From: Nitrospirae bacterium MYbin6
GTDB taxonomy: Bacteria > Nitrospirota > Thermodesulfovibrionia > Thermodesulfovibrionales > Magnetobacteriaceae
Assembly (NCBI GenBank): GCA_002753305.1
Contig: PEAC01000008.1
Span: 1 to 54,320, forward strand
Direction of reading: 5' to 3'
Length of the DNA: 54,320 nt
Shown here: one piece after another, positions 42,432 to 50,468 of the stretch
Position numbering within the stretch: position 1 is the first letter of the stretch
Layout of the letters: each line of letters opens with the position of its first letter
Program-made: the position numbers and the translations under genes
Notes under the pieces: model-generated
Database searches by the model: none
What the model saw: the letters and a program-made list of their open reading frames with translations, nothing else
Told to the model about the DNA's origin: nothing

Positions 42432-43730
42432 TTATATCAATCCCGGCTTACCGTCTCCAACGGCGTGGTATATCGTGGTATGTGAAAACTTAAACCCTTT
42501 AAATAACGGTACATTGTCTATTATTACCGCGGCATTATCTATCCCGAGGCGCACAATGTCATTCTGAGTGATATACTTAAACTTATTATGGTCTGTCATA
42601 ACAAACAACGCGTCGCTCCTGAGCTTGTCCGTTAGTATATCGGTACTTCTGCTGAATGGAAATACTTCAGCATCGCTGTAAAATGGATCATCGACATAGA
42701 CCACAACCCCAAGCCTGTTCAGGTACTCCCCAAGTATTATCGATGGTGAGAGTTCGATATTTTTTTGGTTGCCTCTTGTGGTCAGGCCAAGTATGGTTGC
42801 CGATTTACAGCCTTTATTTACTATTGACTCCGCATACTGTAAAATCATGCTCAGATTGTTGTTATGCACCTCCTGTATCAATGGCATCATGTGGGGGTTT
42901 TTACTTCCATCTAAGATGTTTTTAACCGACGAAAACATCTTATACCCACCGGCCCCTATCCCCAGGTGGGTCTCGTTTAAGCTCACGCCGTCTGTGAGAT
43001 ATTCGGCCATATTCCTTATGTTTACGTCAGGGTAGGAGAGTGCCAGTTGATTCATAAACACGATGGCCGAGTACTGGAGGCTGTTTTTGGCGTTTTCATA
43101 AACTTCGGCCTCTTTAATCGTTGAGAGCGTTCTGTATTTAACCCCCAGCATATCGTAGAGCATCCTTGCCTTATTCAGGGATTTTTCGTTATTTGCCGCT
43201 ATTACCCTTGCCTTATCGTTGTTATTATAAAAGTATTCCTCAATAGTCCAGTCGTCACGAAATGCCGAAGCGAAACTGCATGTGGCCCCGTGTTCAATCA
43301 ATATGTCAATGAATTGCCTGTCTATCGTGCCGGGGACGCCGGCGGACTGAAAAATAACCAGCGCATTGTCTAACTGCGCCTTATGCTCAACGAATATTTG
43401 AACGTGTTTTTTTAAGATACTTCTTCCGTCTCTGTCCATGGGGGGGAAGGCTATGAAATGTACATTTGCGTCAAACATATCCTCTGCCGGCATAACCCTG
43501 GCCCTTGAGCTGTCTATTGCCGGGACGTGGGCATTTATTGACCATGCGTAGGTTTGTTCACTGTCGGGTATAAGGTATTCTTTGCCCCCAACTCCTGTGT
43601 TTGTCGCATCGTAAATTGTGACATTAAATCCCTTCGACTGCAATTTAACGGTCTTTGTGTAGCCCAGATAGCCTATGCCCCAGACCGAGATGAGCTTATC
43701 CTTAAGTAAGGCATCTTTAAACTTATCCAT
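42432..43730 (-). CDS. UDP-glucose-dehydrogenase-like protein lacking catalytic Cys
   Basis: 432 residues with the UDP-glucose/GDP-mannose dehydrogenase architecture: Rossmann loop VWGIGYLG (about 19-27 of the longer form), central helix EAEVYENAKNSLQYSAIVFMNQ, and a C-terminal UDP-binding domain (ILGLTTRGNQKN). The catalytic Cys loop, normally GGSCLPKD, reads GAGGYKMFSS, so the Cys is gone, and the catalytic Lys of the AEL-x-K helix is Glu. It cannot run the normal two-step oxidation to a uronate. It may do a single oxidation, bind a nucleotide sugar, or serve in another reaction. ATG 43730 preferred over TTG 43742. Confidence 0.78.
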   Translation of the reverse strand: MDKFKDALLKDKLISVWGIGYLGYTKTVKLQSKGFNVTIYDATNTGVGGKEYLIPDSEQTYAWSINAHVPAIDSSRARVMPAEDMFDANVHFIAFPPMDRDGRSILKKHVQIFVEHKAQLDNALVIFQSAGVPGTIDRQFIDILIEHGATCSFASAFRDDWTIEEYFYNNNDKARVIAANNEKSLNKARMLYDMLGVKYRTLSTIKEAEVYENAKNSLQYSAIVFMNQLALSYPDVNIRNMAEYLTDGVSLNETHLGIGAGGYKMFSSVKNILDGSKNPHMMPLIQEVHNNNLSMILQYAESIVNKGCKSATILGLTTRGNQKNIELSPSIILGEYLNRLGVVVYVDDPFYSDAEVFPFSRSTDILTDKLRSDALFVMTDHNKFKYITQNDIVRLGIDNAAVIIDNVPLFKGFKFSHTTIYHAVGDGKPGLI

Positions 43731-44874
43731 AAGTCCCCACAAGTTCGTTGATGTTGTTTATAACGTACTCCACATCGTCGTCTGTCATTGCCGGAAACAT
43801 GGGAAGAGATAGAATCCGGGGGAAGACCTTATCTGCCACCGGAAAATCTATCGCCGCCGAGCGGCCCTTATAGTGGCTGTGCAGGTGGAGCGGCCTGAAG
43901 TGGACGCTTGTGCCGATATTTCTGTCCTTAAGTTCGTTTATCAGGGCGTCTCTGTTGACATCCGCGGGGATGGTTATGGGGAACAGGTGGTATGTATGAT
44001 AGTGTTCATCTGAGTCCTTTGTGTATGAAATCCTGGCACTCAGGCCGTTTTTATAGGCGGCGGCTATCTCTCTCCTCCTTGAGTTCATGGAGTCAAGTTT
44101 TTGCAGTTGAACGAGGCCGAGGGCGGCGTGGATTGAGTCAAGGTTGCACTTATAGCCAAGTGTCTCAATGTCGTAAAACCATGTGCCGCGCTTATCGTAT
44201 CTCTTAAAGGCCTCTTTGTTGATACCGAAGTAGCCGATTTTTTTTATCTTCTCTATTAAATCGGGGTTTTTAGAGGCCACAAGGCCGCCTTCGCCCATGG
44301 CAAGGTTTTTCGTCGCGTAAAAGCTGAAGGCCGTGGCCGTAGAGAAATTCCCGATTTTTACCCCCTTATATCTCGTGCCGATGGCGTGGGCGGCGTCTTC
44401 TACGACGAAGAGGCCGTGTGCCTCAGAGAGCCTTGCGATGGCCTCCATGTTACAGGGATAACCGGCAATGTGAACCGGTATGATGGCCTTTGTATTTTTA
44501 GTAATAAGTCTTTCGGCCTGACCCACGTCTATATTCAGTGAGTCCTCCCCGATGTCACAGAGAACAGGCCTGGCCCCTGTCCACTCTACGACATGGGCGG
44601 TAGCGGCAAATGTCCATGTTGGGACAATTACTTCGTCCCCGGCCCCCACACCCAGGGCAAGCAGTGAGAGATATAGCCCCGATGTGCAGGAGTTAAGGGC
44701 GGCTGTGTAAATCATCCCACCACCATAGTTAATGTAGGCGGCAAACTCCCGTTCAAACTCCGCAACCTTCGGCCCTGTCGTCCACCAGCCGGATTTTAAC
44801 ACCTCTGCCACAGCCTCTATCTCCTCCGGGCCGGCGCTTGGGCGCGCAAGGGGCAGAAAATCCGCTCTCATCAC
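43723..44874 (-). CDS. DegT/DnrJ/EryC1 sugar aminotransferase (PseC/SpsC-like)
   Basis: 383-residue PLP enzyme that aminates a 4-keto nucleotide sugar using glutamate. The PLP Lys is K189 (SFYATKNLAMGEGG), with Asp160 (VEDAAHA) contacting the pyridine nitrogen. PTWTFAATAHVVEWTGARPV and the C-terminal HFRPLHLHSHYKG are family hallmarks. Likely the 4-aminotransferase step of the nonulosonate path, between a 4,6-dehydratase (not in this window) and the GNAT at 31592. Overlaps the radical SAM gene by four bases. Confidence 0.9.
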   Translation of the reverse strand: MMRADFLPLARPSAGPEEIEAVAEVLKSGWWTTGPKVAEFEREFAAYINYGGGMIYTAALNSCTSGLYLSLLALGVGAGDEVIVPTWTFAATAHVVEWTGARPVLCDIGEDSLNIDVGQAERLITKNTKAIIPVHIAGYPCNMEAIARLSEAHGLFVVEDAAHAIGTRYKGVKIGNFSTATAFSFYATKNLAMGEGGLVASKNPDLIEKIKKIGYFGINKEAFKRYDKRGTWFYDIETLGYKCNLDSIHAALGLVQLQKLDSMNSRRREIAAAYKNGLSARISYTKDSDEHYHTYHLFPITIPADVNRDALINELKDRNIGTSVHFRPLHLHSHYKGRSAAIDFPVADKVFPRILSLPMFPAMTDDDVEYVINNINELVGTYG

Positions 44875-45746
44875 TTCTCAATTACCTCCCCGGTCCCCTG
44901 GGTTCCCATCTCAGGGTACCACGAGTCACAGTTTTTGCAGACAGGGTCTGAGATCTCAAGGCGCTCATGTTGCGCTCTGAGGCCCTTATATGCCGCGTTT
45001 GTCCATATTTGTGTAATGGTATTAGTCTTAATGTCCCCAAGCGGGTTGCCGTTCCAGTCGTGGTTACACCTGCCCACATTTCCATCGTCATAGATAAGCA
45101 TCTCATAGGATGGCATCACGCATGGCCTGCGTTGGTTTCTGGGGGTTTTAATGGCGCCGAATACACCGTCTTTTGAGTGCTCTTCGTAGACCCTTATCCT
45201 GTTGACTCGATCTTTCCATATCTCTTTAAAGGCGGCGACATTTTCTACAGGTGTATGTTCTGTTTTAACCATCGAGGCCTGTGTCCTTACCTTGCCTCCG
45301 GCGATTTTATTATTAAATTCGAGGAATCTGAGGATTTTCCCCTCTACATCTTCATATTTAGCCGGCACGCGTGTATTGTTATAGGCGTCCGGGGCGTCCA
45401 GGCTGAAGGAGATAAACGTAATGGCATCTGTGATGGCCCTGAACTTTTCCTCGGTCAGAAGGGTGGCATTTGTGGCAATTTGTACTTCTTTGAACTTGCC
45501 GGCAATTAAGTTTAAGAAATCGATAAATTTGGGATGAAGGAGGCTTTCGCCCCTCCTGTGGAGGACTATCACAGTATCGGGATAGTGCGCGGCCTCATTG
45601 ATGATTTTCTTAAAGAGTTCCGGTTCCATAAAACCTGAAAGCGGCGACAGATGGCGGCGTGGGCAGTAGACACAGCGCAGGTTACAGCTGCTGGCGAGTT
45701 CTAACTCCAGTCTTTTAGGGAAAATAGGCTCCATAGTCTTCAGCAT
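44871..45746 (-). CDS. Radical SAM/SPASM enzyme in sugar locus
   Basis: 291 residues. CNLRCVYC (C21, C25, C28) holds the AdoMet cluster; the barrel shows VLHRRGESLLHPKF and ISFSLDAPDAYNNT. The usual G-[GE]-E motif is replaced by R-R-G-E. C-terminal Cys in RPCVMP, GRCNHDW and VCKNCDSW form a short SPASM-like cluster site. Unlike the B12 type, there is no cobalamin domain, so epimerisation, dehydration or oxidation of the sugar is more likely than methylation. Coupled on both sides by short overlaps. Confidence 0.87.
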   Translation of the reverse strand: MLKTMEPIFPKRLELELASSCNLRCVYCPRRHLSPLSGFMEPELFKKIINEAAHYPDTVIVLHRRGESLLHPKFIDFLNLIAGKFKEVQIATNATLLTEEKFRAITDAITFISFSLDAPDAYNNTRVPAKYEDVEGKILRFLEFNNKIAGGKVRTQASMVKTEHTPVENVAAFKEIWKDRVNRIRVYEEHSKDGVFGAIKTPRNQRRPCVMPSYEMLIYDDGNVGRCNHDWNGNPLGDIKTNTITQIWTNAAYKGLRAQHERLEISDPVCKNCDSWYPEMGTQGTGEVIEK

Positions 45747-46453
45747 CGGTTGATTCTCAGAATCTCTTTATTATTATACACTATATCGAGGATATCCTGT
45801 GAGGTAAAATCGTATCCCTTGTCACTGAGCATGTCCGAAATCCTGTTACAAACCACAAGGTCGCCCGGATAGTCCACCGTCAGGGTGAGGGCGCTTAGCG
45901 CATCTGGCCTTAGATTAACGTCTATGAGTTTAATCTTAAACTTATCCGTGTTTTTTCTGATAAAAGGGGTCACATGCTCGAGTTCATCTTTTTCAGCTGC
46001 ATATTTTAGTGCCGTAACCAGGGCGTCATATCTGATAATCTCCGAGTCCAGCCCTGCAATACACGTATTGCTGCCAGGGGCAACATAGTCTATGGCCTCA
46101 GAAACTGACATTCTGAACATCGTGTCAATCAGCATTGTATCGACAAAAGGGGAATCGCCACATACGCGGCAAACGATATCGGCGCCATAGTGTCTGGCTG
46201 CCGTGGCATATCGGTCTAAGACATTGCCGAGGCTTCCGCGAAACACCTCCATACCCTCGCCACAGCAGTATTCATAGAGAGCATCGTCTGTCTTGCCGGT
46301 GGAGGTTATAACTGCGGTAACGCCGGCCTCTTTGGACCTCAGGCAGCGCTCATATACATACCGGACCAGCGGGATGCCCCCCAAACTGCTCATCATTTTT
46401 GCCGGAAATCTCGAAGACGACATCCGTGCCTGAATCAAAACGGCCTTTTTCAT
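45740..46453 (-). CDS. SpsF-type cytidylyltransferase
   Basis: 237 residues, first gene of the locus. The N-terminus LIQARMSSSRFPAKMM is the nucleotide-binding loop of CMP-sialate/KDO cytidylyltransferases in its SpsF form; RVCGDSPFVD supplies metal-binding Asp, and LTVDYPGDL is the typical late motif. Activates a nonulosonic acid as CMP-sugar. In Bacillus the spsCDEFG set carries the same five functions as found here. ATG 46453 follows a -10 box by five bases with no Shine-Dalgarno. Confidence 0.88.
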   Translation of the reverse strand: MKKAVLIQARMSSSRFPAKMMSSLGGIPLVRYVYERCLRSKEAGVTAVITSTGKTDDALYEYCCGEGMEVFRGSLGNVLDRYATAARHYGADIVCRVCGDSPFVDTMLIDTMFRMSVSEAIDYVAPGSNTCIAGLDSEIIRYDALVTALKYAAEKDELEHVTPFIRKNTDKFKIKLIDVNLRPDALSALTLTVDYPGDLVVCNRISDMLSDKGYDFTSQDILDIVYNNKEILRINRC

Positions 46454-46458
46454 AAGTG

Positions 46459-46488
46459 ATTATAACATTTTATCCTGGTTGAGGACAA
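46459..46488 (-). promoter_or_regulatory. Main promoter of the nonulosonate locus, leaderless spacing
   Basis: On the minus strand, TTGTCC (46488-46483), an 18-base spacer and TATAAT (46464-46459) lie five bases before the ATG of the cytidylyltransferase. No other good promoter is seen within the following 18 kb of mostly overlapping genes, so this probably drives the locus. Confidence 0.6.
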
Positions 46489-46586
46489 ACGGCATACGTT
46501 ACCCAAGCTCCGGGGGATATGCGCCTTTTACCAATAAATCGGACTGTTTCGCTTCTCTATATCGGATTTAGGGTATAAATCAAAGA

Positions 46587-46616
46587 TTGCAATAAATACC
46601 GGTAATGTGATATAAT
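46587..46616 (+). promoter_or_regulatory. Promoter of the CheY-CheC-GGDEF operon
   Basis: TTGCAA at 46587-46592, an 18-base spacer and an extended -10 TGATATAAT ending at 46616. The leader to ATG 46665 is about 40 bases, with an AGG-rich site just before it. Confidence 0.6.
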
Positions 46617-46664
46617 GCACAGAAGTTAATTTGCATTAGATTATTACTGCCGGTGAGGTGTTTA

Positions 46665-47048
46665 ATGGGGTTTTCGTTGTTGTTAGTGGATGACTCAAGT
46701 GTGGCCAGGCGTTATGTCAGAAAGGAGATGCTGTCCATATTTGCAGATGAAGAGATTAACGTTACAGAGCTGTCAAACGGCAAGGAGGCGTGTGATGCCT
46801 GCGTGGGGAATCAATATAGCCTTGTGGTATTGGATTTAACAATGCCTGTGATGACCGGATACGATGTGCTTGAGTATTTGAAAAACAACGGGGTAACTCA
46901 AAAGATTATCGTACTCAGTGCTGATATCCAGTCCGGCGTCAGTGAGATAGTGAAGGGATTGGGGGCTATCGGCTATTTAAAAAAGCCTTTTAACCGGGGG
47001 CAAATGGTTACGCTTCTTAAGGAGAATGGGTTTAATGTTAAATGTTAG
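46665..47048 (+). CDS. CheY-like single-domain response regulator
   Basis: 127 residues, receiver domain only. The acid pair is in LLLVDDSS, the phospho-acceptor Asp in VVLDLTMPVM, the Thr/Ser switch in IIVLSAD, and the conserved Lys in YLKKPF, so it is fully competent for phosphorylation. ATG 46665 is chosen (GGTGAGG upstream); a GTG at 46653 would overlap that site. It overlaps the CheC-like gene by 14 bases, implying that CheC is its phosphatase. No histidine kinase is nearby. Confidence 0.9.
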   Translation: MGFSLLLVDDSSVARRYVRKEMLSIFADEEINVTELSNGKEACDACVGNQYSLVVLDLTMPVMTGYDVLEYLKNNGVTQKIIVLSADIQSGVSEIVKGLGAIGYLKKPFNRGQMVTLLKENGFNVKC

Positions 47049-47676
47049 TTTTACCGAAGACGAGAGTGACCTGTTAAAAGAGGTGTTTAATCTGGCGATG
47101 GGGCAGGCGGGTGCCGGGCTTGCCGAGCTGTTGAAATCGTTTGTCGACCTGTCAGTTCCCGGAATCAGGATAATTGAGGCGGAGAAGGTTGTGGCCACGG
47201 TTTTAGAGGAGAGTGTTTTCTCTCCGGCTGATTCGGTGACGGCGCTGAGGCAGTCATTTTCCCTCGATAACAATATTGATGGGGAGGCCATTGTTATATT
47301 TAACGAACAAACTATTCAAACTATTTCCGGGATTTTTGGCATTGACGATATTTCAGGCCACGCGCAGGAAATTGAAATAATGCTCGAGATGTCAAATATT
47401 ATGGCAGGGGCATGTCTGAACGGAATATCAAATCAACTCTTTACAAAGGATATGTCCTTCAATCCTCCGGCCGTTTTGGCAGAGAAGGTAGAATTAATAA
47501 AATTTGTCTATAGCGCGTTTCAGCGAAGCCTGTTGAAGTGGGAATATACGATGATGGCCAGGATAACGTTCAATTTAAAAGATAAAACATTTAAGAGTGA
47601 TTTGCTGATATTCATGTCTGAACAGATGATAGAGGCAGTGCAAAAGGCGCTTCAGAAGATGTTATCCGAGATGTGA
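47035..47676 (+). CDS. CheC-like phosphatase
   Basis: 213 residues of the CheC/CheX/FliY fold. Both CheC active-site repeats are present: N-terminal KEVFNLAMGQAGAGLAELL and central EMSNIMAGACLNGISNQL, each with the E-x2-N pair that dephosphorylates CheY-P. CheX proteins have one such site, so CheC is the better call. ATG 47035 has AAGGAG ten bases upstream. It lies between a CheY-like and a diguanylate cyclase gene with overlaps, which links receiver dephosphorylation to c-di-GMP output. Confidence 0.85.
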   Translation: MLNVSFTEDESDLLKEVFNLAMGQAGAGLAELLKSFVDLSVPGIRIIEAEKVVATVLEESVFSPADSVTALRQSFSLDNNIDGEAIVIFNEQTIQTISGIFGIDDISGHAQEIEIMLEMSNIMAGACLNGISNQLFTKDMSFNPPAVLAEKVELIKFVYSAFQRSLLKWEYTMMARITFNLKDKTFKSDLLIFMSEQMIEAVQKALQKMLSEM

Positions 47677-48650
47677 CGATGATGGATTCAGCAACCCGCT
47701 ATATAGACGATTATATCAGCAAGTCCGTAGTCAACAGCCTGAGTGTTGGGGTGGTAGTGCTGGATATGTCGTATCATGTGATATTGTGGAATAGTTTTAT
47801 GGCTAAACATAGTGGACTGAACAAGGAAGACGCAGTGGGAGAGGACTTGTTTGCCATTTTCCCATATCTGTCAAAGAGCTGGCTTGAGTTAAAGTTCCAA
47901 AGCCTTAAGATACTGAAGAGTTATTCGTTTGTCTCGTGGAAGCAGAGGCCGTATTTGTTTAAGTTTCGGCATAACCGTCCGATAACTGGCGCAGCGGAGT
48001 ATATGTATCAGGATTGCACGTTTATCCCGATATTGGATGAGGCAGGGCAGACAGTCTACATATGTATGACGATTCAGGATATGACTGAAGCAGCCGAGTC
48101 GCAGAGGGTTGTAGATGAGATAATAGACGCGAACAAGGCCCTTCAGCGTTTGACTAACTATGACGCGCTGACCTCAATTTATAACAGGGGCTACATAGAG
48201 AAACAGCTTGATGTGGAGTTCAGCAAATCCAAAAGATATGGAAACGTATTTTCGTTAATAATGTTCGATTTGGATTTCTTTAAGAAAATTAACGACACAT
48301 ATGGGCATCTGGCCGGCGACGAGGTCTTAAGAAGCGTCTCTAAAAGGGTTGGCAGTATGCTGAGAAACACTGACGTGCTGGGAAGATACGGCGGCGAGGA
48401 GTTCTTAATAATCTTAACGGAGACAAACGAGGAAAGTGCCCTACTCCTGGCTGACCGGATTAGAAGCGCGGTAGAGAAAATGTCGATTACCTCGAGTGAT
48501 TACACAATAAATGTGACAATAAGCATGGGTGTTGCAGAGTTTCGCAAGGCCATAAAAGACTATCTGCAAATGCTCCACGAGGTGGACATAGCCCTCTATA
48601 ATTCAAAAAAGCTGGGACGTAACAGGGTAACGAAATACGTGGTGGGGTAG
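47673..48650 (+). CDS. PAS-GGDEF diguanylate cyclase
   Basis: 325 residues, cytosolic. A PAS domain (about 18-140; SVGVVVLDMSYHVILWN, HSGLNKEDAVGEDLF) is followed by a GGDEF cyclase domain. The active site is GGEEF at 240-244, the substrate-binding loop TSIYNRGYI is present, and an RxxD inhibitory site (RNTD, 231-234) sits five residues before it, so the enzyme should be active and product-inhibited. Metal Asp is in IMFDLDFFKKIND. The GTG start overlaps the CheC stop; ATG 47679 is an alternative. Confidence 0.92.
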   Translation: MTMMDSATRYIDDYISKSVVNSLSVGVVVLDMSYHVILWNSFMAKHSGLNKEDAVGEDLFAIFPYLSKSWLELKFQSLKILKSYSFVSWKQRPYLFKFRHNRPITGAAEYMYQDCTFIPILDEAGQTVYICMTIQDMTEAAESQRVVDEIIDANKALQRLTNYDALTSIYNRGYIEKQLDVEFSKSKRYGNVFSLIMFDLDFFKKINDTYGHLAGDEVLRSVSKRVGSMLRNTDVLGRYGGEEFLIILTETNEESALLLADRIRSAVEKMSITSSDYTINVTISMGVAEFRKAIKDYLQMLHEVDIALYNSKKLGRNRVTKYVVG

Positions 48651-48664
48651 GGGGAATAGTCCGG

Positions 48665-49213
48665 CTAAATGAATTTCTTCAGGCCGGAGACAAATGCCTT
48701 AAAACTTGGGGATTTGTTGTTGTCGATATCAATGTAAGGCGCTATTTCTTTGGCACCTTTGATCTTCTGGAATTCGGGGACAATTTTGCTGATTTCCTCC
48801 GATGCGTTATTTAATTTGTCAGGATTGCGGTATTTCGATTTTTCTTTATACTTACGGGCCTTGAATCGTGGATAAGCCTTTTCAATGGCGTCCATATCGC
48901 CTAAGTACCACGATTCAAGTTCCCTGCAAACTATTCGAATCAATGTCGGAACAGGTTTGTTTATTAATTTTTGGATGTCGTACTTCAATACCTTACAATC
49001 ATTGCTGTCCTGGTCGTGTAGGATAATTACCTTCACGTCGTTGCAGGCAAATTCGTTAATTTTATTTTTTATCGATTGCAATAAATCACTTTTGCCATTG
49101 TGAGGGTGTAAATAATAGTCTTTATTTATCTTAAGATGAGGAATTATTCTGGGTAATAGACTTTCTAATGCGTACTGCATAGATTTTTCCTCTAATAAGA
49201 ATTCTATTCTCAT
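48665..49213 (-). CDS. DUF4276 TOPRIM-like protein, partner of AAA ATPase
   Basis: 182 residues. A TOPRIM-like core is suggested by an N-terminal Glu motif (EFLLEEKSMQYAL), the acidic strand VIILHDQDSND with its D-x-D, and the ESWYLGD segment typical of DUF4276. Such OLD/RloB-like nucleases pair with AAA ATPases in anti-phage modules. It lies 12 bases downstream of the ATPase gene. It lacks a methylase or toxin-like gene nearby, so the two genes probably form a complete unit. Confidence 0.72.
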   Translation of the reverse strand: MRIEFLLEEKSMQYALESLLPRIIPHLKINKDYYLHPHNGKSDLLQSIKNKINEFACNDVKVIILHDQDSNDCKVLKYDIQKLINKPVPTLIRIVCRELESWYLGDMDAIEKAYPRFKARKYKEKSKYRNPDKLNNASEEISKIVPEFQKIKGAKEIAPYIDIDNNKSPSFKAFVSGLKKFI

Positions 49214-49225
49214 CCGCTAACGCCT

Positions 49226-50413
49226 TCAGCGCGGGCCGCTCCCGCTTAGATAATTTTGCGTCCAGAGAGAACCGAGTTTATCGCCGGCTTCGCACAATTT
49301 CTTGATTAAAGGGTCTTCTTTTGCCCTCTTAATCGTAGTAAACCCATTTTCTTTTATTAACCAAAATAGTTCCTCTAATTTGATTGCGTTCACAAAATCC
49401 GGTGAATGCGTAGAGATAAATACCTGGCTTTTACGATTGCCGTACATGCGAAATTCCTCGGCAAGCTCAACAAGAAGGGCCGGATGCAAGAAGTTCTCAG
49501 GCTCCTCAATAGATAATAATTGATAGGGTTTCGGGTCATTGAGCAAAATTAAATAAGCAAACATTTTCAATGTGCCGTCGGATACGTATCTGGCCATAAA
49601 AGGATCTTTAAAATCTTCGTTATGAAATTTTAACACAATTCTACCATCCTCAGTTTCTTTGGCTTCTACGTTGATTACGCCTGGAACTCTTTCTTTAATA
49701 TTTTTTAAAATATTATTAAATATATCAGGATGATTTGTGTGAATGAATTGTGTAACTCGCGACAGGTTTTCTCCTTCTGTCGACAGGTGCTCACTTATAC
49801 CAATGTCCTGAGTCCTTTTTGATGCCTGTATGTTGAAATTTGAGATATACCAGTTCTCTAATAGCTCCCTGAATGTGGATATTGCTTTAAATTTTTGAAA
49901 TTGACCGAGTCCTTTAATCGCGAGTATATCTGGTGATGAAAGCTTTTGCTCTTCCCGCTTTTCTTCTATGCCTTCTTTGCCATAGTCGGATTCATTTATT
50001 ATACCCCATCCTGTACCTTTTGTAAAATCCAGAAAATGCCACAGTTTGCCGTATGAGCCTCGTCTGTATCTTAATATTTCTTTCTTAATTATTGGTACAT
50101 TTCTCTCAATGCCTATTTTTAAGGTGTATGTTGTTAATGGGCCTCTTTTTCCATCGTCTTCGTTTCTAAATTTTATTTCAAATTCTATGTCTCCTGTTTG
50201 TTCCCTTGATATAACTTCTTTGTAACCGCCACGTTTGTTGAGGGCAATCGTTACGTTATCTTTCAGTGCGTCGCTCAGGAAACTAAATACGTCAAAAAGT
50301 GTGGACTTTCCCGAACCATTGGCGCCTAAAAAGACACACATGCTTGGCATATCTTTGATTTCAATGTCTTTAAAGACCTTGTAATTCTTGATTTTCAGTG
50401 TTTCGATTTTCAT
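49226..50413 (-). CDS. AAA_21/SMC-like ATPase of a putative defence pair
   Basis: 395 residues. Walker A is GANGSGKST (30-38) after KIKNYKVFKDIEI. A middle insertion with charged coiled segments is followed by an ABC-type signature region (YVSDGTLKMFAYL), Walker B LLSIEEPENFLHP and the D-loop/H-loop STHSPDF. This is the overcoming-lysogenisation (OLD)-like, RecF-type ATPase class. No TOPRIM domain is fused; that function is in the downstream DUF4276 gene. A TATAAT box lies about 19 bases before the ATG. The AT-rich composition suggests horizontal gain. Confidence 0.85.
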   Translation of the reverse strand: MKIETLKIKNYKVFKDIEIKDMPSMCVFLGANGSGKSTLFDVFSFLSDALKDNVTIALNKRGGYKEVISREQTGDIEFEIKFRNEDDGKRGPLTTYTLKIGIERNVPIIKKEILRYRRGSYGKLWHFLDFTKGTGWGIINESDYGKEGIEEKREEQKLSSPDILAIKGLGQFQKFKAISTFRELLENWYISNFNIQASKRTQDIGISEHLSTEGENLSRVTQFIHTNHPDIFNNILKNIKERVPGVINVEAKETEDGRIVLKFHNEDFKDPFMARYVSDGTLKMFAYLILLNDPKPYQLLSIEEPENFLHPALLVELAEEFRMYGNRKSQVFISTHSPDFVNAIKLEELFWLIKENGFTTIKRAKEDPLIKKLCEAGDKLGSLWTQNYLSGSGPR

Positions 50414-50468
50414 TTATTCACCGTATAGTTGTATTATAATATATTATCTTTAAGAATTGCTATAGCAA

